The notes below the pieces were generated by a model. That model did not search any database, was not told where the DNA came from, and saw nothing but the letters and a program-made list of their open reading frames with translations. From Microbacterium sp. Root166 (GTDB taxonomy: Bacteria; Actinomycetota; Actinomycetes; Actinomycetales; Microbacteriaceae), in contig NZ_LMGL01000002.1 in assembly GCF_001427145.1 (NCBI RefSeq), positions 186,001-250,000 on the forward strand: a stretch of DNA of 64,000 bases, given 5' to 3'. Positions 56,074-62,765 of this stretch are shown here, one piece after another; position 1 is the first letter of the stretch; every line of letters begins with the position of its first letter. A program made the translations under genes and the position numbers.

Positions 56074-56340
56074 ATGCGCGGCCGTCGACCGGTTCGAATC
56101 CGGTCCCTGCTTATTGGCACAGCAGTGGCACTAACCCTTCTCTGCATAGCACCCAGCGTGATTCTGGTTCTCGAACCACCAGCAGATTGGAGGTACTTCA
56201 TGGAAGCAATCTCGGTACAGGTACTACCCGTTCTGACTGACCTAACATCGCAAGTTCTTTCGGGGTTGGTCTTGGTATGGGCGTCCGTTGCTTTCGCGAA
56301 ATCTCAGTGCGCACACCGCTGTGCTGTGCTGAGCGACTAG
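56074..56340 (+). CDS. possible small two-helix membrane protein
   Basis: This 88-aa frame has two hydrophobic helices (about 10-32 and 45-72) separated by EPPADWRYFMEAIS. A 12-bp terminator follows 11 bases after the stop. There is no strong ribosome-binding site at the ATG at 56074; an in-frame ATG at 56041 is an alternative. Its composition is more AT-rich than the neighbours. It overlaps a tRNA T-arm-like sequence, so the call is tentative. Confidence 0.4.
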   Translation: MRGRRPVRIRSLLIGTAVALTLLCIAPSVILVLEPPADWRYFMEAISVQVLPVLTDLTSQVLSGLVLVWASVAFAKSQCAHRCAVLSD

Positions 56341-56350
56341 CGAGCAAGCG

Positions 56351-56400
56351 AAACGCCCCCGGTATTCAGTCCACTAGGAGGAACGCCGGGGGCGTTTTGG
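56351..56400 (+). terminator. rho-independent terminator
   Basis: AAACGCCCCCGG at 56351-56362 pairs perfectly with CCGGGGGCGTTT at 56386-56397, followed by a short T run. The 23-nt loop contains AGGAGG. Because the stem begins with AAA and ends with TTTT it could work on both strands. Confidence 0.85.
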
Positions 56401-56508
56401 CTCTCAGGTCGGTCGTCAGGTGTGATCGGCCGAACACGGCCATCGTGTTCACTACGATGAGCTCGTGTCGCTGACGACGTGAGGCAGCGCCAACGAAAGG
56501 ACTTCCTG

Positions 56509-56616
56509 GTGGCGAAAGGTCATCTGTGCCCGCAGTGCGGCACGTACACGCTGCAACGCATCAGCACTAACTGGGTGCAGTGCACTTCGTGCGGGTTGAA
56601 GAAGCCCGTCGACTAA
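56509..56616 (+). CDS. 35-aa zinc-ribbon protein
   Basis: This short frame from the GTG at 56509 (AAAGGA upstream) reads a compact zinc ribbon: CPQC at residues 7-10 and CTSC at 25-28, joined by a TYTLQRISTNWVQ beta-strand pair. Such mini-ribbons often bind nucleic acid or act as subunits of larger proteins. It stops 30 bases before the next gene and may be co-transcribed with it. An in-frame GTG at 56479 is an alternative start. Confidence 0.6.
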   Translation: MAKGHLCPQCGTYTLQRISTNWVQCTSCGLKKPVD

Positions 56617-56646
56617 TCTGACCGCCCACCGCGACCGAAACCGGAG

Positions 56647-57627
56647 ATGCTGTTGAATCACGGCCAGATCGACCGCGGCCTCTCTCGAAGTCATTCGCTG
56701 ATTAGCGGAGCTCAGGCCGCGCGGGTGCTGAGCGCGGAGGCGCAGGTCGCGGGGGAGCTTCGTGGACGCCTCGGATCTCTTCTCGACCTCCTTGACGAGT
56801 GCATCGCAGATCGGGACTTCTGGCGATCTCTCTCACAGGCGGACGTCTATTTGGACTCGTACGCGGCACGAGGGTTGATTGGTGTCGGTTCTGCGCCGTG
56901 GGAGGAGCTCCTCCACTCAGGTGGGTACGTGTCTCCGCCGCCGCCGTCTGCCGACCAACTCGCCGCAGCTATTTCGATGAACGTGCGCCACGCCATCGAA
57001 TCGAATCCAGCTGAACTGGGGCGCTCCTACTCCTCTTTTGTTCTCAACGTCCGCGACCGGCTCAAGCTCCACCTTCGGATACTGCGCGATCGCCTACAGC
57101 TCAGCGGGACTCCCAGGGGCGCAAGCGAACTTCCCTTCGTGGCGAAAGTTACGACGGACGCTGCGATCGACACTGCGGCAGCTCTCGCGCTGCCCGCGAT
57201 CGCTGCTGACACAGTCGGCAGCGCAGGGCTCGGCATCGTCGCTTCGATGCTTTCCGCAGTGGCTGATCGGACGTGGGGAGCCTTCGAGGAGTATCGAGAT
57301 CTGCGCCGTCCCCTGTCGCGTCGTCGTGAGCACGACCCGATCCTGCAGCTCCTCGCCCTGATGATGGACACCGTCCAGGAGATGCGGGTGAACGCCAGCC
57401 TGGAGCTCCCGGATCCGGGCTGGGCACAGGCTCTCTCAGATCGGCTGGAACGGCAGTCCTCCTGGATGCGGAAGATGGCCGCTCCGCCCGACGGTGACTT
57501 TCCGCAGTGGCGACATATCGATGAGTTCTCCTACAACGTGCGTCACGGTGGGGACGAACCGGATGCACACCTGCTCACGCAACTTCTCCGCCATCTCGAG
57601 GATGCATTCGCAGCGCGCGTCTACTGA
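56647..57627 (+). CDS. unrecognised helical 326-aa protein
   Basis: This protein is rich in helices with several amphipathic segments and one moderately hydrophobic region (about 171-205: DAAIDTAAALALPAIAADTVG). No catalytic motif is visible. It follows the zinc-ribbon gene and ends convergently with the PD-(D/E)XK-like gene, 37 bases away. The context of nucleases suggests a defence-island gene, but function is unknown. Confidence 0.6.
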   Translation: MLLNHGQIDRGLSRSHSLISGAQAARVLSAEAQVAGELRGRLGSLLDLLDECIADRDFWRSLSQADVYLDSYAARGLIGVGSAPWEELLHSGGYVSPPPPSADQLAAAISMNVRHAIESNPAELGRSYSSFVLNVRDRLKLHLRILRDRLQLSGTPRGASELPFVAKVTTDAAIDTAAALALPAIAADTVGSAGLGIVASMLSAVADRTWGAFEEYRDLRRPLSRRREHDPILQLLALMMDTVQEMRVNASLELPDPGWAQALSDRLERQSSWMRKMAAPPDGDFPQWRHIDEFSYNVRHGGDEPDAHLLTQLLRHLEDAFAARVY

Positions 57628-57664
57628 GTCGGCTCCGCTGTCAAGCTCGTCCGAGCAGCTTGGT

Positions 57665-58555
57665 TCAGACGAACTCAATCTCGTCCTGCATCAGATCCCA
57701 CACCTTTTGCCGTTCAGCGCTGAAGTCAACTGCGCGCCCCGCGGCGGTCTCAGCGACGCGCTCCAGCGGCCAGTCGGTGAGCGTGCCGTAGCGCGCCGAA
57801 TAGATGGCAAGGCTCCGGATCTCGTACGCGTCCGAGTAATCCAGGAGGGCGTATCCCAGCAGCTGATGGACGTGCTCGGGCTTGAGTACGTCGGGCCGGT
57901 CGCCGGCCTTGGTCTTGGGCGCGAGGTTCGACTTGATGTCGACGAGCGTGCCGCCGGAGATCAGGTCGGCTTCTGCGGCGATACGCTGCCCATCGCCGGG
58001 CCTCGACAGGTCGAATAGCGGTCCGAACACGGTCGGCGGCTGCAGTCGCGACATCAGGCGGGCTTCGAGTAGCTCGCGAAGGGCTGTCAGTTCGACGACA
58101 GCCTCGGGAGGCGCCTCTGTCATCATCAGTGGCGCGGAGAACTCACGCGACCGCACCAGCTCGGGGATCCGCGGCGCGACGGCAACACCTGCGCGGAACG
58201 CCGAAACGCACAGCGCGAGGCCCCACGCGGCCCTGGCCTGAGTCTCTCGCTCCGGGTCGTTCGCGAGCGCCACCAGGCCGGCCAACTCCTCGTGATAGCC
58301 CTCGTTGAAGGGAAAGAGCTGCGCAGCGGAATCCGGCAGCTCGGACGGCTCTGCGATAAGCCGCGGGATCAGATCGACCGCCGTGCCGATCATCGTCGCG
58401 CTGGCGCCCGCGCTGTCAACGGCGAGCGCGTCGGCGCGAGCCTTGTAGTCGGCCTGGATGGGCTTTAGGTACGGAAACGTTGAGCGCAGGTACGCCCCGA
58501 GCGTCGTGTTGGCGTCCTTGAGATCCTGGCTGAACGTGCCGCGCGTCCTGTACAT
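57665..58555 (-). CDS. PD-(D/E)XK superfamily nuclease-like protein
   Basis: This 296-aa protein has the nuclease core in its C-terminal third: AEADLISGG with D197, then the DIK motif at 206-208, and QLLGYALLDY with Q231, matching motifs II, III and the QxxxY helix (RecB-like). The N-terminal part is helical. Similar proteins appear in defence islands and mobile elements; no partner methylase is present. The start at 58555 is an ATG. Confidence 0.75.
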   Translation of the reverse strand: MYRTRGTFSQDLKDANTTLGAYLRSTFPYLKPIQADYKARADALAVDSAGASATMIGTAVDLIPRLIAEPSELPDSAAQLFPFNEGYHEELAGLVALANDPERETQARAAWGLALCVSAFRAGVAVAPRIPELVRSREFSAPLMMTEAPPEAVVELTALRELLEARLMSRLQPPTVFGPLFDLSRPGDGQRIAAEADLISGGTLVDIKSNLAPKTKAGDRPDVLKPEHVHQLLGYALLDYSDAYEIRSLAIYSARYGTLTDWPLERVAETAAGRAVDFSAERQKVWDLMQDEIEFV

Positions 58556-58631
58556 GCCTCAGACGGTATCGGTAGCGGACGACATGGCGCCTCGCCGCTG
58601 AGAGGTGCGTTGTGCAATCGTCAACGCAGGA

Positions 58632-58659
58632 TTGACTTTCGCAACGTCGCGTTCATAAT
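58632..58659 (+). promoter_or_regulatory. promoter upstream of the broken regulator gene
   Basis: TTGACT (58632-58637) and CATAAT (58654-58659) are 16 bp apart. It lies about 80 bases before a strong GAGGAGG ribosome-binding site and the ATG at 58742. It would transcribe the degraded regulator and DUF3846. Confidence 0.6.
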
Positions 58660-58741
58660 CAGCCGTCCGCTCCTCGTCGGGCTGCGGTGTCGAGGATTCC
58701 AGCCGGGGATCATCCGCCGCTTCCGATGAGGAGGCTCACCC

Positions 58742-59049
58742 ATGAGTGAGAACGAACCACCTTAGGTGCCGACCACGGCCCTCGGACCTGTCCGTCCGCT
58801 GTCATCAGGATCACGGACGGCCTGCGAGCGCAACTGGACGTGATCGCCCAGCTGAACGATCGCAGCGTCACCGAAGAGATCCGTCTGGCACTGGAGGCCT
58901 GGGTCGAGACCAGCAAGTCCGACCCGAAGGTGCTCCAGCGAGCCGAGACGGTGCGTGCCGAGATCGAACGCGAAGCCCAGACCAGGCAGACCGCCATCGA
59001 GGCCATCTTCGGGCCAGACGCCGCGGCTCCCAGGCGGGGCCGCGGCTGA
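58742..59049 (+). pseudogene. small RHH-like element regulator, degraded
   Basis: A near-perfect GAGGAGG ribosome-binding site precedes the ATG at 58742, but the frame reaches TAG at 58763 after MSENEPP. It then continues VPTTALGPVRP. The coherent remainder VIRITDGLRAQLDVIAQL through EEIRLALEAWVETS lies in another frame, so one base appears to be missing near 58796-58800. A restored gene would give about 102 aa with a ribbon-helix-helix-like core. An internal GTG at 58840 could still yield a 69-aa fragment. Confidence 0.6.
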
Positions 59050-59210
59050 CGCAGGACTGGGGATCCTGCGAACTGGGGCGACTGTCCCGGGGATCGAGGG
59101 CCACGCGCTCTCTCCCCGGGCGGTCGCCGCCTTTCCTTGCCTCGTTGATGCGCTGCGGTACGTGCGAGAACCATCCGGGTTCTCGGCCGCTTGCATCAAG
59201 GAGGACCGTC

Positions 59211-59717
59211 ATGGTCAGAGGAATCGTCATCCCGGCCGCGGGGGAGGAGCCGCTCGAGGAGCGCGACTTCGCCGAGCTCGAGGACTACCAGAGCGCCGTT
59301 GGCGGCTGGATCGAGGCTGTCGACATCCCGTCGATCGGCGTGACCGTCTACGTCAATGAGGAAGGGCTGCTCCGGCAACTTTCCTTCAACAGCCGCGCGA
59401 CGTTCCTGTGGTGGCACGAAGTGCCGGAGGTCAGGCAGAAGGCGATGCTCGTGGGCGACGCGGTCGTCGTGGGTCTGCCCGACAGGCGGGACGAGAGCAC
59501 GGACGTGCCGCTGGACATCGCCGATCGCTTCACGAAGCGCGCCGATTGGCGCGTCGAGATCCGTCGGCTCGGCGATTCGGAGTGGTACGGCGACGATACG
59601 ACCTACCGCGACTACTTCGAGGCGCTCGTCTGGGCAATGATCACCGTGAGCCGTTGGGAAGTTGTGGACGCCGCACGCATTACATCGGCGAATCCAAATC
59701 AGGACGTCACCTGCTGA
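59211..59717 (+). CDS. DUF3846 domain protein
   Basis: This 168-aa protein matches DUF3846 in MVRGIVIPAAGEEPLEERDF, GWIEAVDIPSIGVTVYVNEEGLL and AMLVGDAVVVGLPD. The family occurs on actinobacterial plasmids and ICEs, often beside relaxase genes and a small RHH regulator, as here. Its role is unknown. AAGGAGGA lies 6 bases before the ATG. The last 60 residues extend beyond the usual domain. Confidence 0.85.
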   Translation: MVRGIVIPAAGEEPLEERDFAELEDYQSAVGGWIEAVDIPSIGVTVYVNEEGLLRQLSFNSRATFLWWHEVPEVRQKAMLVGDAVVVGLPDRRDESTDVPLDIADRFTKRADWRVEIRRLGDSEWYGDDTTYRDYFEALVWAMITVSRWEVVDAARITSANPNQDVTC

Positions 59718-59729
59718 CCGGCAACGGGG

Positions 59730-59780
59730 CGACGACCGTCAGGAATCGAGAACGCACGAGTTCTTTTCCGGCGGTCGTCG
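59730..59780. terminator. inverted repeat between convergent genes
   Basis: CGACGACCG at 59730-59738 pairs with CGGTCGTCG at 59772-59780. A second stem, AGAAC/GTTCT (59749-59764), nests in the loop. It sits between the DUF3846 and Mrr-like stops and may end both transcripts. It lacks a long T-tract. Confidence 0.5.
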
Positions 59781-59840
59781 TCCTACTTTCTATTCGGCCG
59801 GAGTGCGGCGTCCGGGAGCGGCGCGTCGTAGCGAATCGGC

Positions 59841-60608
59841 CTACTTGTCTGGCGGCCCTGTCTGCACGATGTCGGTGGGCTCGCCGCCGCTGTCGTAGGC
59901 GACGTCGTACTGCGCGTTGCATCCCCAGCAACGGTTGGCTCCGCTCTCCAACGCCAGTACCTCCTCACACTCCTTGCAGACGTATGTGAGGGTTCCGCAG
60001 GAGCTGCAATAGCCTGCCAGCTCCCCGCTCGGCCACTCGCCGAGCAGCACTTCCCATTCGTAGCAATTCTCGTTGGCGCAGCGGCTGAACCCCAGCGCTC
60101 GGTTAGCCTCGTCGGCCCAGTTGTCGCTCGGCGTCGCTGCAAGGAGATCCGCGAACGTGACGCTCGTGCTCGGAGGAAGCGTCTCCGGCACCGGGGCTTT
60201 GGGATCGAGGATCCGCAGTTCGACTTGCGGGATCCGTTGCCCTGCCGCGCGGGCGGTCGCGTTCTTCGAGAAGCCCTTGCCCGTGTAGAGCACTCCCATC
60301 GCGGCTCCGACGTCGATCAGCTTGCCGATGAACTCGTCGACCATGCCGATGCCGAGCTTGTTCCGGTAGAGCTTGCACTCGACGACAACCAGGTGCTTCA
60401 CCCCGATGGTTTCGCTCACGGCGAGGGCGTCGATCTGTCGGCTCGTTTTCGACAACGTGTCAGTCAGGCGGTGGTCGCTGTGAACGTCGGCACCCGGGTG
60501 AATCGCTTTGAGTTCCTTGGCGACCCGGAGTTCGAACTGCCGCCATTCGGAAGTCGACCGCGGATTGTCGACTGGAGTGGGATCTTCGTCGGTTGTCAGC
60601 TCGCTCAC
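59841..60608 (-). CDS. Mrr-like restriction endonuclease-fold protein with zinc ribbons
   Basis: This 255-aa protein has an N-terminal PD-(D/E)XK domain with E26, D60 (SRQIDAL) and ECK at 77-79, then GMVDEFIGKLIDVGAAMGVLYTGKGF as in Mrr/type IV restriction enzymes. The C-terminal 80 residues contain four CxxC-like pairs forming zinc ribbons. It lies divergent from the OLD-type gene and may belong to the same defence locus. Confidence 0.82.
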   Translation of the reverse strand: MSELTTDEDPTPVDNPRSTSEWRQFELRVAKELKAIHPGADVHSDHRLTDTLSKTSRQIDALAVSETIGVKHLVVVECKLYRNKLGIGMVDEFIGKLIDVGAAMGVLYTGKGFSKNATARAAGQRIPQVELRILDPKAPVPETLPPSTSVTFADLLAATPSDNWADEANRALGFSRCANENCYEWEVLLGEWPSGELAGYCSSCGTLTYVCKECEEVLALESGANRCWGCNAQYDVAYDSGGEPTDIVQTGPPDK

Positions 60609-60704
60609 CCCGCCAATCTTGCCGACTCTTGCGCGGCATAGGAAACTCGCGGGTGCGTGCTGATGGATAGCATCTCTGGATGCCGCGCCTCGGTCCGTCG
60701 CCGC

Positions 60705-60732
60705 TTGCCCTGTCGCATGCTGCTGTCATAAT
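60705..60732 (+). promoter_or_regulatory. promoter of the OLD-type operon
   Basis: TTGCCC (60705-60710) and CATAAT (60727-60732) are 16 bp apart. The expected start is about 60740, giving a leader of about 60 nt that contains the hairpin described next. Confidence 0.6.
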
Positions 60733-60779
60733 GAGGGCCAAATGGGGACAGCAACTACATCACATGACGCGAATACGTC

Positions 60780-60795
60780 CACCTCAATCGAGGTG
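60780..60795 (+). promoter_or_regulatory. hairpin covering the OLD-type gene ribosome-binding site
   Basis: CACCTC at 60780-60785 pairs with GAGGTG at 60790-60795 around AATC. The right arm is the only Shine-Dalgarno-like sequence (AGGTG, 5 bases before the GTG at 60801), so the folded leader would hide the ribosome-binding site. Confidence 0.6.
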
Positions 60796-60800
60796 TCTTT

Positions 60801-62765
60801 GTGAGGCTCGTCAAGGCAGAGATCCAAGGATTCGGCCGCCTTGCGACTGGCAAGGTCAACCTAGATAGCAAAGTGATCGCGGTCGTGGGGCCGAACGAGG
60901 CCGGCAAGACGACGCTACTTAGGGCGCTCGCGTATGTCGACAACGGGGCGACACTCACCGCTTCCGAACGTTCCCGTGGGATGAATGTCGACGACAGCGC
61001 GACCGTCGTACGCGTTCAGTATCTTCTCAACGAAGGCGACGTTGCGGCGGTCGAGGCGTTCGACCTCGAGGACGTCCCGCAGTCGATATGGCTATCGCGC
61101 GCTGCAGGCGACGGGACGGTACGTGAATCTGTCCTACCCGCCCCTCGCAAATCCATTGCACCGCTTTCAAAGGCGCTCGCTGCGGTCAAACGGGCCGCGA
61201 CCAAGAAGGCGTTTGGGGAGCTGGCATACACAGCACCAGTTCCGTCCGAGGACGGTACGGTCGACCCCGTCGATGAAGCGCATGCGTCGCTTCGAGAGCG
61301 TGCGGAGAACGCGATCTCCAGCCTGCTGGCTGAGGCTGACGCGGAAGGCCCTGTTGCTCCGGCTGAACGGCGTGCCGACGAGCTACGCGCAATCAGCCAC
61401 GATCTGTCGGTCTATGGACTCGCACAACAGCTCGCCGCCACGCTTGGCGAGGTGATTGCGTGGGTAGACAGGGCCGACCCCACCGCGGAGGTGGCCTCCG
61501 CGCTCTACGGCCGAACGCCCGACATTGTGCTGTTCGGTGAGCAGGACCGAATGCTCGCCTCCGCGCACGGCCTCAGCGACGAACTCGTGGCCAACCCTCC
61601 CGCCTCGCTCCGGAATCTGGCCGGCATGGCCGAGCTCGACCTCGGTAAGGTCTGGGCGACGTTCACGAACGGCGACGAAGGAGAACGCGAGACACTCATC
61701 GACCGCGCGAACCAGACGCTCGCGGCCAAGTTCGACAAGGCGTGGAACCAGTCCAAGGTGACGGTCGTCCTCAAGACCGAGGGCGCCACGCTAGCGATCC
61801 GCATCAAACAAAACGGCAACCGCATCACCCAGTTCGATGAGCGCAGTGCCGGACTCAAGATGTTTGTTGCGTTGGTTGCATTCCTCGAGGTGCGCGGGAA
61901 GACCACCCCGCCAGTGCTCTTGATCGATGAAGCCGAGACACACCTCCATATCGACGCGCAGGCCGACCTGGTGAACACATTCATGACGCAACAGCAGGCC
62001 GCCAAGATCATCTACACGACTCACTCGCCTGCGTGTCTTCCGCCTGATCTCGGCTCGAACATTCGCGCCGTTGTGCCCGATCCTGACAACGAATACCGCA
62101 GTCTGATCAAGGGCAGCTTCTGGGACGGCGCGGCTGGGTTCTCGGCGCTGATGCTCGCGATGGGGGCAGGCGCTGCGGCTTTCTCTACCGCTCGTTACGT
62201 CGTCCTGGCGGAGGGCGCGTCGGAGATGCTCGTGCTGCCGAGCCTGATTAAGTCGGCGGTCGGTGTCGCCGACCTCGATTATCAGGTTGCGCCGGGCCTT
62301 TCGGAAGTTGCCCCTGAGATGTACCCGGAGCTCGACCTCGCCGGTGCTCGGGTGGCGTACCTAGTTGACGGGGACCAAGGTGGGCTCGACCGTCGCCGTG
62401 ACCTCATCGCGGGCGGTGTGCCGGAGGATCGAATCGTGACGCTGGGCGCGCTCACGCTTGAGAATCTTCTTGATGCGGAGTCCTACACGACAACGCTGGC
62501 GAAGCTCCTCAAGGAGTGCAATCCGGATGCGGTCGTCCCGGACCTCCCGGATCTACCCGACCCGACCGCGGAAGTCTGGCCCTCATTTGTCGAACGTTGG
62601 GCGAATGAACACTCGCTGAAGATGCCTGGTAAGCGGATCGTCGCGAGCCGCCTGGTCGAAGATGGGTGCGCAAGTCCCAGCGACTTCGGCGCCCCAATTC
62701 TTGCGTCGGCTCACGCCGAGCTCCAATCGGTTCTGAAGCGAGCCAGTTCGGGCGCGACGTCGTGA
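60801..62765 (+). CDS. OLD-family ATPase-TOPRIM nuclease
   Basis: This 654-aa protein begins with a RecF/SMC-like ATPase: Walker A GPNEAGKT (30-37), signature-like SAGLKMF (349-355), Walker B LLIDEAE (373-379) and H-loop THS around 407-409. A C-terminal TOPRIM domain follows, with E471/E475 (AEGASE) and D523/D525 (VDGDQGG). This is the architecture of OLD nucleases such as P2 Old and Gabija GajA, used in phage defence. GTG start. Its stop overlaps the next GTG (GTGA), so both proteins are coupled. Confidence 0.9.
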   Translation: MRLVKAEIQGFGRLATGKVNLDSKVIAVVGPNEAGKTTLLRALAYVDNGATLTASERSRGMNVDDSATVVRVQYLLNEGDVAAVEAFDLEDVPQSIWLSRAAGDGTVRESVLPAPRKSIAPLSKALAAVKRAATKKAFGELAYTAPVPSEDGTVDPVDEAHASLRERAENAISSLLAEADAEGPVAPAERRADELRAISHDLSVYGLAQQLAATLGEVIAWVDRADPTAEVASALYGRTPDIVLFGEQDRMLASAHGLSDELVANPPASLRNLAGMAELDLGKVWATFTNGDEGERETLIDRANQTLAAKFDKAWNQSKVTVVLKTEGATLAIRIKQNGNRITQFDERSAGLKMFVALVAFLEVRGKTTPPVLLIDEAETHLHIDAQADLVNTFMTQQQAAKIIYTTHSPACLPPDLGSNIRAVVPDPDNEYRSLIKGSFWDGAAGFSALMLAMGAGAAAFSTARYVVLAEGASEMLVLPSLIKSAVGVADLDYQVAPGLSEVAPEMYPELDLAGARVAYLVDGDQGGLDRRRDLIAGGVPEDRIVTLGALTLENLLDAESYTTTLAKLLKECNPDAVVPDLPDLPDPTAEVWPSFVERWANEHSLKMPGKRIVASRLVEDGCASPSDFGAPILASAHAELQSVLKRASSGATS

